From NCBI GenBank assembly GCA_947487765.1, contig CANKXO010000004.1:62001-126000 (forward strand): DNA of 64,000 nucleotides, written 5' to 3'. The position numbers were made by a program, and so were the translations under genes. Positions 29,702 through 39,352 of this stretch are shown here, one piece after another. The number at the start of each line of letters is the position of its first letter. Position 1 is the stretch's first letter. The stretch comes from an uncultured Pseudomonadales bacterium (GTDB taxonomy: Bacteria > Pseudomonadota > Gammaproteobacteria > Pseudomonadales > Cellvibrionaceae). The notes under the pieces are model-generated. The model had not been told where the DNA came from, ran no database searches, and saw only the letters and a program-made list of their open reading frames with translations.

Positions 29702-30328
29702 ATGAGCACCGATGTGAATGAGCCGATAAACACAGGAATTAAAAAACGTAATCGTTATTATGGGTTATTGATTGTTGTAGTCATCGTTTTGCCTATGGCA
29801 GTTGCCTATATTATGTTTACAACAGGTATGGGAATTCCCAGTGGAACAACCAATAAAGGTGAATTGTTGGTGCCACCACAGCCAATACAAGATTTGGTTT
29901 TAGATAATCAGGATGATAGTTTAAAAGCACTGATGTTATCGGATAAAAAGAAATGGCGAATGCTGGTACCTGTTAGCAAGCTTTGTGATGAAGCTTGTCA
30001 AAATCACCTGTATATCAGTCGCCAAGTTCACATCCGCCTAGCTGAGAAGGCATATCGAGTCGAGAGAATTTTATTGCTGTTAGATACCTTTTCCGATGCA
30101 GAATTAGAGCATTTGAAGCAAGAGCATCCGAGTACTGTCGTCGTTAACAGTAATGTATCTTCATTAAATGATTGGTTACAAGATACTGAACTTCCAGAAA
30201 AGCCTATAGACTATTTCTATTTGGTTGATCAAGAAGGATTCGCTATGATGCGATATGACATTGAGCACACAGGTCAAGATCTATTGGATGATGTAAAGAA
30301 ATTATTAAAGTTTACTTATGATAAATAA
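29702..30328 (+). CDS. Membrane-anchored thioredoxin-fold-like protein with a CxxxC motif (cox cluster)
   Basis: Protein of 208 residues with one N-terminal membrane helix (about residues 22-42) and a periplasmic domain. The domain carries CDEAC (near residue 98) followed by QVHIRLAEKAYRVERILLL, a layout like the CxxxC copper/thiol motif of SCO proteins. The same family sits between surf1 and ctaA in Pseudomonas-type clusters, where it is only called hypothetical. A role in copper delivery or disulfide handling for the oxidase is inference. Confidence 0.75.
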   Translation: MSTDVNEPINTGIKKRNRYYGLLIVVVIVLPMAVAYIMFTTGMGIPSGTTNKGELLVPPQPIQDLVLDNQDDSLKALMLSDKKKWRMLVPVSKLCDEACQNHLYISRQVHIRLAEKAYRVERILLLLDTFSDAELEHLKQEHPSTVVVNSNVSSLNDWLQDTELPEKPIDYFYLVDQEGFAMMRYDIEHTGQDLLDDVKKLLKFTYDK

Positions 30329-30380
30329 TGTGTGAACTTAATTGATCATACAATACTAAAAACAACCATGTTTTTTAAAT

Positions 30381-31430
30381 ATGTTTTTTAAAAAAGAAAT
30401 AGAGCACAAAACACTTTTCCGGTTAGCACTCGCCGCTTTTCTTCTGGCTATTATTGTCGTTATATTAGGGGCCTTCACTCGGCTGGTTGATGCTGGGTTA
30501 GGTTGTCCAGATTGGCCTGGTTGTTATGGACATTTACTTTGGCCTAATGAAGCAGAAGAGATTGCTAAAGCCGAAGCAAATTTCCCCCATGCACCGGTAG
30601 AAACCGATAAAACCTGGCCAGAGATGGTGCACCGCTATTTTGCTGGTACTTTAGGTCTACTAATTTTATCTATCGCGATCCTGTCGATTAGAGAATCGAT
30701 TAAACAGCCTATCAAGCAGTCCATCCCCCTAAAGCTATCACTATTTTTATTGGCTTTAGTTATTTTGCAGGCAGCTTTTGGCATGTGGACAGTGACGTTA
30801 AAGCTATGGCCTAAAGTGGTTACCGCTCATTTGCTTGGTGGTTTTGCTACCTTATCGTTTTTATGGATATTGGTTCAGCGTTTAGGGACGACAAGCTGGC
30901 GCCTGCAAGAGCCACAACTACAACGGTTAAACTCACTTAAACCGTTAATGATATTTGCATTGATAGTGGTCATTATTCAAATAGCACTTGGTGGCTGGGT
31001 GAGTTCCAATTATGCAGCACTTGCTTGCCCAGATTTTCCGCAATGCCTGGGGCAATGGATTCCACCCACTGACTTCAAGTCAGGGTTTAATGTATGGCAG
31101 GACATTGGTCCTAACTATCTCGGTGGGCAGTTAGATAATGAGGCACGTACAGCAATTCACTTAACTCATCGAGTGGGAGCAGCTGTTGTTACTTTGACCT
31201 TGCTGATACTGGGAGTTAAGTTATGGCGCTTAAAAGTAGGCGGCATTCACGACTGGGTACTGCTTATCTGGGGTATTTTGCTTGCACAACTAACCTTAGG
31301 TCTCAGTAATGTATTGCTGGCCTTGCCATTGTCAGTTGCTGTTGGACATAATGCGGTAGGTGCAGTATTGTTACTCACACTGATATCAATTATCTATCGG
31401 ACTTATAATGCCCGATTGATAGATACCTAA
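30381..31430 (+). CDS. ctaA: Heme A synthase (COX15/CtaA)
   Basis: Inner-membrane enzyme converting heme O to heme A, 349 residues, eight membrane helices. It has FTRLVDAGLGCPDWPGCYG near the N-terminus, the heme histidine helices MVHRYFAGTLG, VVTAHLLGG and THRVGAAVV, and VGHNAVGAVLL at the C-terminus. The paired cysteine loops (CPDWPGC, CPDFPQC) are the periplasmic cysteines of the family. It lies 52 bases after the CxxxC protein and 28 before ctaB. Confidence 0.95.
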   Translation: MFFKKEIEHKTLFRLALAAFLLAIIVVILGAFTRLVDAGLGCPDWPGCYGHLLWPNEAEEIAKAEANFPHAPVETDKTWPEMVHRYFAGTLGLLILSIAILSIRESIKQPIKQSIPLKLSLFLLALVILQAAFGMWTVTLKLWPKVVTAHLLGGFATLSFLWILVQRLGTTSWRLQEPQLQRLNSLKPLMIFALIVVIIQIALGGWVSSNYAALACPDFPQCLGQWIPPTDFKSGFNVWQDIGPNYLGGQLDNEARTAIHLTHRVGAAVVTLTLLILGVKLWRLKVGGIHDWVLLIWGILLAQLTLGLSNVLLALPLSVAVGHNAVGAVLLLTLISIIYRTYNARLIDT

Positions 31431-31458
31431 TAATTATAAATAATATCAAATACTTACT

Positions 31459-32367
31459 ATGTCTAATTCTATCGTTGCATCCAATCGCCCTCTTTGGCGA
31501 GATTATCTAGAACTATGCAAGCCCAAAGTCGTTGCATTAATGCTACTAACCTCATTAATTGGCATGTTGCTGGCAACACCAGGGCTGGTGCCATTAGACA
31601 TCATTATATTGGGTAATCTGGGTATTGCCCTTTGTGCAGGTAGCGCTGCTGCTGTTAATCACTTGGTAGATCGGCATATTGATCTCAAGATGCGACGTAC
31701 CCACAACCGCCCTATTGCCAAAGGCCGAGTCGGGCCTCAACAAGCCTTGATTTTTGCGTTTGCAATTGGTCTGTTAGGTATGGCGATTTTATTGTTTTTT
31801 ATTAATGCTTTAACGGCTTGGCTGACATTGGCATCATTGCTGGGCTATGCCTTGGTATATACCTTATTTTTAAAGCGCGCTACACCACAAAATATTGTTA
31901 TTGGTGGCATAGCCGGTGCCGCCCCCCCCTTATTAGGTTGGACGGCGGTCACCAATAGTATTGATGGGCACGGATTGTTGTTGGTACTGATTATTTTTGC
32001 TTGGACACCCCCTCATTTCTGGGCATTAGCCGTTCATCGTAAAGACGACTATGCAAAAGCAGATATCCCTATGTTGCCAGTAACTCATGGTGAGCGTTAT
32101 ACAAAATTGCATATTCTGCTCTATACGATCATTCTGTGCATCGTCACGCTACTTCCTTATTTAACCGGCATGTTTAACTGGTTATATTTGCTGGGTGCTG
32201 TTGTATTGGGTGGGGGCTTCATTTACTGGAGCGTGGTCATGTTGATAGGCAAGAATGAAAAGGCTCCAATGGAGACGTTTAAATACTCTATTATTTACTT
32301 AATGGCGTTATTTGTTGTCATGTTACTGGATCATTATTTGCTGCCTCTCAATCCAATCCTTGGTTAA
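31459..32367 (+). CDS. ctaB: Protoheme IX farnesyltransferase (heme O synthase)
   Basis: UbiA-superfamily prenyltransferase of 302 residues and about nine membrane helices, which adds a farnesyl group to heme b to make heme O, the substrate of CtaA. The two Asp-rich motifs are [15 protein letters not shown] and [30 protein letters not shown] is the conserved N-terminus. It is also called cyoE; ctaB fits this aa3 oxidase setting. Confidence 0.95.
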   Translation: MSNSIVASNRPLWRDYLELCKPKVVALMLLTSLIGMLLATPGLVPLDIIILGNLGIALCAGSAAAVNHLVDRHIDLKMRRTHNRPIAKGRVGPQQALIFAFAIGLLGMAILLFFINALTAWLTLASLLGYALVYTLFLKRATPQNIVIGGIAGAAPPLLGWTAVTNSIDGHGLLLVLIIFAWTPPHFWALAVHRKDDYAKADIPMLPVTHGERYTKLHILLYTIILCIVTLLPYLTGMFNWLYLLGAVVLGGGFIYWSVVMLIGKNEKAPMETFKYSIIYLMALFVVMLLDHYLLPLNPILG

Positions 32368-32381
32368 CCGTAGTTACTATT

Positions 32382-32852
32382 TTGACTGAACAAGTACAGC
32401 AGAAAAATATCCTTAAAACCGTGCTGACGATCGTAGTTGTTATGGTCGTTATTTTGTTGTTATTTTTTAATAAGATTACAACACCTCGGTACCTTTCCAA
32501 TATTGAATTAAAAATTAATGGGCTGATATTGTTAAGCCAGCCGTACTCTATTGATGAAAATAAGCTGAAAAATAAACAAGAAGCAAAAGAGTGGATGTTA
32601 ATTGCTGTCGATGAAGAACAAAAAAAAGCATTGGATGATTTGGAGAGGAAATTAAAAAAGCCAATAAAGGGTCAAACGATTATCGTTGATGCGGATTCAG
32701 AGCTTCGGGCAAGTTTGTCAAAACGATTACCAAAATTCCCTGAAACAATCGCTATTATTAATCCAAAGCAGCAATTGGTCGCTTATTTCAAGCCGCCCTT
32801 TGATAGAAATAAAATGTTACTAACCTACTCCTCTGTATTTACGCACCGTTAA
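32382..32852 (+). CDS. SCO-position membrane protein lacking the copper-binding motif
   Basis: Protein of 156 residues with one N-terminal membrane helix (about residues 10-29). It sits 14 bases after ctaB, where Pseudomonas-type clusters carry the SCO1/SenC CuA chaperone. The start (RYLSNIELKINGLILLSQP) and end (LVAYFKPPFD) resemble the ends of SCO proteins, but there is no cysteine at all, so the CxxxCP motif is gone, and the middle is shortened by roughly 40-50 residues. It is therefore probably a divergent SCO derivative that cannot bind copper in the usual way. Start is TTG 32382; no ATG is nearby. Confidence 0.65.
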   Translation: MTEQVQQKNILKTVLTIVVVMVVILLLFFNKITTPRYLSNIELKINGLILLSQPYSIDENKLKNKQEAKEWMLIAVDEEQKKALDDLERKLKKPIKGQTIIVDADSELRASLSKRLPKFPETIAIINPKQQLVAYFKPPFDRNKMLLTYSSVFTHR

Positions 32853-32907
32853 TTGATAGAGCAATAGCCATTATAAATAAAAGATTAAGATGTAATTATT
32901 GATAAAA

Positions 32908-32939
32908 ACATAGTCATTTCTCTAGAGAAGTGACTATGT
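32908..32939. terminator. Near-perfect 32-base palindrome between convergent genes (probable bidirectional terminator)
   Basis: ACATAGTCATTTCTCT (32908-32923) pairs with AGAGAAGTGACTATGT (32924-32939) over 16 bases with one G-U pair. The minus strand is followed by TTTTTATC, the plus strand by TTTAG. It can end the ctaA-ctaB transcript and the convergent gene at 32959-33354. Confidence 0.7.
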
Positions 32940-32958
32940 TTAGTCGAGAACAATTCTG

Positions 32959-33354
32959 TTACGAGAGGGTACGGGGAATTTGCGATGAATGGTGGTGCAA
33001 AATCGGCTTTTCCTCAGCAAGGTCAATAACAAAAGTAAAGCGCGATGCAAAAGACAGTAGCGTTTGGTCTATTTCGAATTTAAAAGAATAGATACCTGTA
33101 ATAACGTAGCTTTGTTCCCCTGTTTTTTGGCAAACAACCGTATTTTCATGAAGATCGACACTAAGGCTTTCGCGCGAAGCCAATTGCTCAAAATATTCAA
33201 GTAATTTTTCTTGGGTTCTAACCGTGTGTGGGGAAAATGTTGGCATTAAAACAGAGTTGTCATTGTATAGATTAACAACCTTTTCAATGTTTGCAGTGTT
33301 AACGCAATCTGCCCATAAAGCAGGAAAGTCACAAGCTTGTATCGTCGTATTCAT
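32959..33354 (-). CDS. SnoaL/CaMKII-association-like (NTF2-fold) protein
   Basis: A protein of 131 residues with the NTF2-like fold pattern: an N-terminal helix (FPALWADCVNTANIEKVVNLY), ADNSVLMPTF-like strand (NDNSVLMPTF) and C-terminal strands ending HHHSSQIP. This matches the CaMKII association domain family of small bacterial proteins. Substrate and role are unknown. It has no signal peptide. It faces away from the AraC gene, 188 bases apart. Confidence 0.75.
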   Translation of the reverse strand: MNTTIQACDFPALWADCVNTANIEKVVNLYNDNSVLMPTFSPHTVRTQEKLLEYFEQLASRESLSVDLHENTVVCQKTGEQSYVITGIYSFKFEIDQTLLSFASRFTFVIDLAEEKPILHHHSSQIPRTLS

Positions 33355-33542
33355 TTGGCCTTTTAATAAATAAGTATAATAAATGAGACTGAAACTATAT
33401 CATGCCCATTAAAAATAATATATTGATGGCACTATAAATTTAATAGCCAATATAAACATAATTTGAATTGGCCTGATGATAACAAAAGTTATGCTTGTTA
33501 AGCTGAATGAAATTTATCTTAGATATTCCCTGAAGGTGATCT

Positions 33543-34352
33543 ATGCAAGAGAAAAGTAATATTATTGCTCGTGTGGTGCATCTATCAGAGAATTCCAATA
33601 CCCATAGTCACACTCATCACCAAGCTATATTTGGTTTGATGGGACATGCGGAGTTTGAAATATCCGGTAAAGGTGGCTTTATTCAGCGAGGCGTGGGCTG
33701 TATTGTGCCTTCAATGCATAACCATAGCTTCTTTGGTAATAAAGAAAATAAAATTCTTATATTAGACATTACCAATAATTTGCCATTACTAGAATTAGAA
33801 ACCGCATTTGCTAGTAATACACTGGACCATATTTTAGATTCACCCAAATATTTTCAGTTCGATCAACGTATGCAGACGCTTATCTCTTCTCTGTCGAGCG
33901 AATTAGATGTGATGGCAGGAGATAATGCTGCTCCAAGCATTATTGGCCAATGTTTATTGCATAGCCTGTATCACCGTCTGCGTGGTGAAATTAGTGTGGA
34001 AGAGGTCAGCAATGTGCGTGATCGTATCGATTTATCCCGTATTAAGCGCTATATCTACGGAAATTTGACAGGGAAAATACATGCTGCTGATTTAGCCCGG
34101 TTATGTAATTTGAGTGAAAGCCACTTTTACCATAAGTTTCGTGAGAGTATTGGCGTATCCCCTTATCAATATGTGATTGATGCTCGTATTAAAGCCGCGT
34201 GTACAATGATTGAAGACACAGATAAACCGATTACTGAAATCTGTTTTACCTTAGGTTTTTCGAGCCAAAGTGCCTTTACCAATTCCTTTCGTAAAAAAAT
34301 GGGTGTATCACCTACCGAGTTTCGCAGTAAGGCTGCTTCTCGCCTTAAATAA
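33543..34352 (+). CDS. AraC-family transcriptional regulator, probable putA activator
   Basis: Protein of 269 residues: an N-terminal cupin-like sensor (about residues 1-100, with SHTHHQAIFGLMGHAEF) and a C-terminal double helix-turn-helix (about residues 165-265, with LCNLSESHFYHKFRESIGVSPYQYV and LGFSSQSAFTNSFRKKMGVSP). It lies 100 bases before putA on the same strand. In Pseudomonas an AraC-type regulator next to putA (PruR) activates it in response to proline; the same job here is inference. The effector might be proline or another amino acid. Confidence 0.85.
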   Translation: MQEKSNIIARVVHLSENSNTHSHTHHQAIFGLMGHAEFEISGKGGFIQRGVGCIVPSMHNHSFFGNKENKILILDITNNLPLLELETAFASNTLDHILDSPKYFQFDQRMQTLISSLSSELDVMAGDNAAPSIIGQCLLHSLYHRLRGEISVEEVSNVRDRIDLSRIKRYIYGNLTGKIHAADLARLCNLSESHFYHKFRESIGVSPYQYVIDARIKAACTMIEDTDKPITEICFTLGFSSQSAFTNSFRKKMGVSPTEFRSKAASRLK

Positions 34353-34452
34353 TTAAAATCATAACTTTTTGCAAATAACTAAGAATTTTCTGCAATTTAA
34401 TTCGCTTTTTTCGCCGCATAATGCTTTGAATCTTTCAGATAGAAGAGCACTC

Positions 34453-37400
34453 ATGGCTAATTTCGATATTAAAACAGTACTGCATGCAGATGTCTTAGGG
34501 CTTTCTTTACAGGAACTATCATCCCTTATATCTGATTACTATTATGTTGATGAAGTTGACTATATTGATCAACTCTATGATTTAGCATTTGATGATAATG
34601 AACGGTTGAAGATAAAAGAAACCGCGGAAAATATAATTGAGCAGGTAAGAGCCAGCGATAATTCACCATTTTTTGATCTTGAAGAATTGCTACAGGAATA
34701 TTCGTTAAACGATGAAGATGGGGTGACGCTGATGTGCCTAGCGGAAGCATTGTTGCGAATTCCTGATGCCACCACTGTTGATTCGTTAATAGAGGATAAA
34801 CTCAGTGGCAAGGAGTGGAGTCGTCATTTTAGTAAAGATAACACCTTGTTTGTTAATGCCTCAACATGGGGGTTAATGATGACGGGGCGCTTGGTTAATG
34901 TTGATGATTCTTCCGTTGTTCAATTTTTTAAAAATTCAACAAAACCGATAATACGAAAAGCGGTTGATCAAGCCATGCGTATTATGGGGCAGCATTTTGT
35001 ATTGGGCCGTACGATAGAAGAGGCTATGAAAAATGCAAAGCCTTATATTAAAAAAGGCTACGACTACTCTTATGATATGCTGGGCGAGTCAGCTATCACT
35101 TTGGATGAAGCCGCACGTTATTATGAAAGCTATCGTTCGGCAATAGAAAAAATTGCAGCCAGCTCATCAGATGCCAATCGCCACCCTTCCTTGTCAATAA
35201 AGTTATCTGCTTTGCATCCTCGATTTGAGGAGACCCATCGAGAGCGGGTACTCACTGAGCTAGTTGCTACAGTGGAAAACTTAGTTGCATTAGGCATTAA
35301 ACATAACGTAGGTATCACAATTGATGCGGAAGAGGCAGATCGACTTGAATTAACAATGGCTTTGTTCGAGGTAATTTATACGAAGCCTTTGGTGAGGGGT
35401 TGGGGAAAATTTGGTATTGTAGTTCAGGCTTATTCTAAGCGCGCCCTACCGGTCCTATGTTGGTTAACCGTGCTGGCAAAAACCCACGGGGATGAAATTC
35501 CTGTTCGTCTTGTTAAAGGCGCATATTGGGACAGTGAAATTCAATACGCTCAAGTGTTGGGATTTACGGACTATCCTGTTTTTACTCGCAAAGAATATAC
35601 TGATACGTCTTACCTTGCCTGTGCACGTTACTTACTGTCTGATGCAACGCGTGGCGCTATTTACCCACAATTTGCCTCTCATAACGCACATACTGTATCC
35701 AGCATAAAAGTCATGGCCCCTACACAGAGAGCATTTGAATTTCAGCGGCTACATGGTATGGGTGATGATTTATACGATAGTGTGATCGCAACAACAGATG
35801 ACACACATATTCGTATTTATGCGCCTGTTGGCAGCCATGAGGATTTATTGCCTTATTTGGTTCGACGCCTGCTGGAAAATGGCGCCAATTCTTCTTTTGT
35901 TCATCAATTATCAGATACTAAAATGTCGATTGAATCGTTGACCAAGCGACCACTCGAGAGAGGTTTTATTCGCACACATTCTAATAAAGCCGCGATTCCA
36001 AGCCCTGCCTCTATTTTTTCTAATCGTAAAAATTCTGCTGGTATTAATTTAACCACCCTACACCCTAGAGAAAAATTTATGAATTCTGTTGAGACTTTTA
36101 GCGATACACAATGGCAAGCGACGCCAATCATAAATGGCCAGCCGATAAAACAAGGTAAAGCGAATAAAGTCATAAACCCTTATGACCATTGTGAAACGGT
36201 AGGCGAATATACAGAAGCCAATAAACAATTAGCCTTAGAGGCACTGAATGTGGCTGATAGTGCAACAAAGGGCTGGCAGCTGACGTCTGTTGAAAAGCGT
36301 TGCCAAATCTTTGAGACATTAGCAGATAACTTAGAGTTGAACCGAGCTGAGCTGGTGGCGCTCTGCCAGCGAGAAGCAGGTAAAACAGTTCAAGATGCAA
36401 TCGATGAAGTTCGTGAAGCTGTTGATTTTTGCCGATATTACGCTGAGCAGGCCAGGGAAAAATTTATTGAGCCACTTATATTACCTGGGCCAACGGGCGA
36501 GACGAATGAGTTATCGTTTACAGGACGTGGGGTGTTTGTTTGTATTAGCCCATGGAATTACCCTCTGGCTATTTTTATGGGCCAAATTTCGGCAGCACTA
36601 TTGGCGGGTAATACGGTCATTGCCAAGCCCGCAGAGACAACCACATTAATTGCTCATCGAGCGATAGAGCTATTGTTTGAGTCAGGGCTACCATCATCGG
36701 CGCTACAGTTTTTGCCCGGACCTGGTGCTGAACTAGGTTCAGCATTGCATGCTGATAACCGCGTGAGCGGGGTCGCCTTTACAGGCTCTAACGGAACAGC
36801 CCGGCGTATTAATCAATCACTGACAAGCCGTGATGAAAATGCGGCAATTGCCACGCTTGTCGCTGAAACAGGTGGTCTAAATGCAATGATTGTGGATTCT
36901 ACTGCCCTACCTGAGCAAGTTGCTCGCGATGTTGTTGATTCAGCTTTCAGTGCAGCAGGTCAGCGTTGTTCAGCCTTACGAATATTGTATGTACAGGAAG
37001 ATATTGCCGATCGTGTGCTGGAGTTAGTCAAAGGCATGATGGAAGAGCTTTCTATAGGGAACCCTCAATTACTTAGTACGGATGTAGGGCCGGTTATCGA
37101 TCATGTGGCACAAGAGAAGTTGGAGCAGTATATTCAACAGACGAAAGCGTCAAGTCGAAAATGGTTTCAGGTACCGTTATCAGAAAAATGTCGCAGAGGG
37201 ACTTTTGTAGCGCCGACTCTATTTGAAATAGACTCAATAAGCTCAATGGAAGATGAACAGTTTGGACCTATTCTGCATGTGGCGCGTTTTAATGCGGAAG
37301 GTCTCGATCAAGTTATTCGTGATATTAATGCTAAAGGCTATGGCCTAACATTAGGTATTCATACGCGTAACAAAACAGTCTACGAAAAGGTTGCTCATTC

Positions 37401-37602
37401 TATCAATGTTGGTAATGTATACATCAATCGAAACCAAGTGGGCGCAGTCGTTGGCGTTAACCCATTTGGCGGCTGTGGCCTTTCTGGTACCGGTCCAAAA
37501 GCGGGTGGACCGCACTATATGTTGCGCTTTGCGACAGAAAAAACGATTACAAATAATGTGGCGGCCATTGGTGGCAATATTGATTTACTTAACGCTGTTT
37601 AA
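34453..37602 (+). CDS. putA: Bifunctional proline dehydrogenase / pyrroline-5-carboxylate dehydrogenase PutA
   Basis: Two-step proline catabolism enzyme, proline to glutamate. I place the start at ATG 34453 (1,049 residues) since AGAAGAG lies 5 bases upstream and an upstream TTG at 34369 lacks support. The FAD-binding proline dehydrogenase part shows RLVKGAYWDSEIQ, QFASHNAHTV, EFQRLHGMGDDLYD and the YLVRRLLENGANSSFV helix. The aldehyde dehydrogenase part has CISPWNYPLAIFMGQ, VAETGGLNAMIVDS and the catalytic C839 in GQRCSALR. There is no ribbon-helix-helix DNA-binding N-terminus, so it cannot autorepress as E. coli PutA does; regulation presumably falls to the AraC gene. Confidence 0.93.
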   Translation: MANFDIKTVLHADVLGLSLQELSSLISDYYYVDEVDYIDQLYDLAFDDNERLKIKETAENIIEQVRASDNSPFFDLEELLQEYSLNDEDGVTLMCLAEALLRIPDATTVDSLIEDKLSGKEWSRHFSKDNTLFVNASTWGLMMTGRLVNVDDSSVVQFFKNSTKPIIRKAVDQAMRIMGQHFVLGRTIEEAMKNAKPYIKKGYDYSYDMLGESAITLDEAARYYESYRSAIEKIAASSSDANRHPSLSIKLSALHPRFEETHRERVLTELVATVENLVALGIKHNVGITIDAEEADRLELTMALFEVIYTKPLVRGWGKFGIVVQAYSKRALPVLCWLTVLAKTHGDEIPVRLVKGAYWDSEIQYAQVLGFTDYPVFTRKEYTDTSYLACARYLLSDATRGAIYPQFASHNAHTVSSIKVMAPTQRAFEFQRLHGMGDDLYDSVIATTDDTHIRIYAPVGSHEDLLPYLVRRLLENGANSSFVHQLSDTKMSIESLTKRPLERGFIRTHSNKAAIPSPASIFSNRKNSAGINLTTLHPREKFMNSVETFSDTQWQATPIINGQPIKQGKANKVINPYDHCETVGEYTEANKQLALEALNVADSATKGWQLTSVEKRCQIFETLADNLELNRAELVALCQREAGKTVQDAIDEVREAVDFCRYYAEQAREKFIEPLILPGPTGETNELSFTGRGVFVCISPWNYPLAIFMGQISAALLAGNTVIAKPAETTTLIAHRAIELLFESGLPSSALQFLPGPGAELGSALHADNRVSGVAFTGSNGTARRINQSLTSRDENAAIATLVAETGGLNAMIVDSTALPEQVARDVVDSAFSAAGQRCSALRILYVQEDIADRVLELVKGMMEELSIGNPQLLSTDVGPVIDHVAQEKLEQYIQQTKASSRKWFQVPLSEKCRRGTFVAPTLFEIDSISSMEDEQFGPILHVARFNAEGLDQVIRDINAKGYGLTLGIHTRNKTVYEKVAHSINVGNVYINRNQVGAVVGVNPFGGCGLSGTGPKAGGPHYMLRFATEKTITNNVAAIGGNIDLLNAV

Positions 37603-37733
37603 GCCCATATTTTTTGTGGATAAGAGTAGATAAAAGTAAAGCACAATTGAATCGTAGTTTTTTACAAGTGATCTTTCAGTGAATGGTGTTTAATTAAGCG
37701 ACATGTATCGTTAATAATAATTAGGAGAAGATA

Positions 37734-38564
37734 ATGAAAACCAGTAATTTAATATCAAGGCTCATTTACACAGTAGTTGTAGGACTATTCTTTTTTGCAG
37801 GTTCTGTGCAAGCTGACCAGTTAGACAAGGTTTTGCAAAAAGGTGTGGTTCGTTGTGGGGTGGTTCTGGATTTTCCCCCGATGGGCTATCGTGATGGAGA
37901 CAATAACCCAGAGGGTTTTGATGTGCAGATGTGTAAGGATCTTGCTGCCGCCATGAAAATCAAACATCAAGTGGTTGGTTTAACCTGGGCTGAGCGCATC
38001 CCTGCTTTAGTATCTGGGAAAATAGATGTAGCGATTGCATCTTCTTCTGATACGCTTGAGCGTGCACAAACCGTTGGTTTTACCATTCCTTATAATGTCT
38101 TTCAATTCGTCGCGGTATTGGCTCCAGGCGTTAGCGTGAATAGCTGGGAAGATCTTAAAGATCTCCGTGTGGGTGCTGCCGTTGGTACAACCTATGAAAG
38201 TGAATTTTTAAACTATAAAGAAAAGAACTGGTCAGGTAGTAAAGGTAAATATGTGTCTTTTCAAAGTGAAAACGAATCATTCTTAGCAGTGAAGCAAGGC
38301 CAGGTTGATGCAATTATTGTGACTGATACCGTTGCTGCAAATAACCTTAAATCAGGTAAGTTTGATGAAGTTAGCCTAGGTCCTGTTGCGCCATTCGGTG
38401 CTGATATTGTTGGCATGATGACTAAGAGAAAAGAATTTGGTTGGATCAATTATTTAAATATCTTTATTAATCGCCAGGTTCGTTCCGGTCGCCATCAGGA
38501 AATATACACCAAATATGTAGGCGGTACTGCCCCCAGCCTTTCTTCTCAAGGCGTCTATTACTAA
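37734..38564 (+). CDS. Polar amino acid ABC transporter, periplasmic substrate-binding protein
   Basis: Family-3 solute-binding protein, 276 residues, with a signal peptide (core VVVGLFFFAGS, ending VQADQ). Conserved segments are GVVRCGVVLDFPPMGYRDG, PEGFDVQMCKDLAAAM and LTWAERIPALVSGKIDVAIASSS. It binds a polar amino acid outside the membrane and delivers it to the two permeases that follow. AGGAG lies 6 bases before the ATG. The substrate cannot be named; the putA neighbourhood suggests a proline- or glutamate-related compound. Confidence 0.88.
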   Translation: MKTSNLISRLIYTVVVGLFFFAGSVQADQLDKVLQKGVVRCGVVLDFPPMGYRDGDNNPEGFDVQMCKDLAAAMKIKHQVVGLTWAERIPALVSGKIDVAIASSSDTLERAQTVGFTIPYNVFQFVAVLAPGVSVNSWEDLKDLRVGAAVGTTYESEFLNYKEKNWSGSKGKYVSFQSENESFLAVKQGQVDAIIVTDTVAANNLKSGKFDEVSLGPVAPFGADIVGMMTKRKEFGWINYLNIFINRQVRSGRHQEIYTKYVGGTAPSLSSQGVYY

Positions 38565-38686
38565 ACTTCATTAACTACACTCATTGTAGCTAACTACTTG
38601 AAAAACTATGTCGCGTGACATCAATAATAATAGCGACATAGCTTATAATTTTTTCAGGTCTACGAGTATTTTGACGAGCATATTTT

Positions 38687-39349
38687 ATGGACTATGAATT
38701 TCTTTGGCGTCCAGTTTTTCAAGCGCTCCCACAATTATTGAAGGCATCATTAGTTACGATTGAGGTGTCTATTCTCTCGATGGCAATAGGGCTAGTTATT
38801 GCGCTATTTCTATTTTTTGCCAGAGATTCTAATGTGTGGTTTGCTCGATTTTTTGCCAATATTTGGATTGAGATAGCGAGAAATACACCTGCCTTGTTTC
38901 AGCTGTTCTTTTTTAAATTTGGTTTGGGTGCTATCGGTATCATTATCGACTCTTATATTACGGTTGTGATGGCGCTTGCATTTAATACCGCAGGGTATAT
39001 GGCAGAAACATTTCGTGGTGGATTTAAAGCGATTCCTAACTCGCAATTAAATTCTGCTCGATCACTAGGGATGACATTTGTGCAAGCACAATGTTATGTG
39101 GTTATACCTCAAGTATTGCGTGCGGTCTGGCACCCAATGACAAATCAATTTATTTGGGTAATGTTGTTAACATCATTGGGTATGTTAGTAGGCTTACGAG
39201 AACTGTCAGGTGAAACCCAGTTTTTATATTCAAAAACATTTCGGGCATTCGAATTTTTTGCTGTTACAGCTCTTATTTATTACTGTATTGCCAAATTAAT
39301 GTTGTTGTTATTTCGATTAATTGCTTGGCGTTTATTTAGGGGGCAGTAA
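38687..39349 (+). CDS. Polar amino acid ABC transporter, permease (HisM/GlnP family)
   Basis: Inner-membrane permease of 220 residues with about five helices. The EAA-type loop is GGFKAIPNSQLNSARSLGM, and the N-terminal pattern EIARNTPALFQLFFFKFG is typical of His/Glu/Gln permeases. It pairs with the next permease, 3 bases downstream, to form the heteromeric channel. Confidence 0.9.
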   Translation: MDYEFLWRPVFQALPQLLKASLVTIEVSILSMAIGLVIALFLFFARDSNVWFARFFANIWIEIARNTPALFQLFFFKFGLGAIGIIIDSYITVVMALAFNTAGYMAETFRGGFKAIPNSQLNSARSLGMTFVQAQCYVVIPQVLRAVWHPMTNQFIWVMLLTSLGMLVGLRELSGETQFLYSKTFRAFEFFAVTALIYYCIAKLMLLLFRLIAWRLFRGQ

Positions 39350-39352
39350 GTT

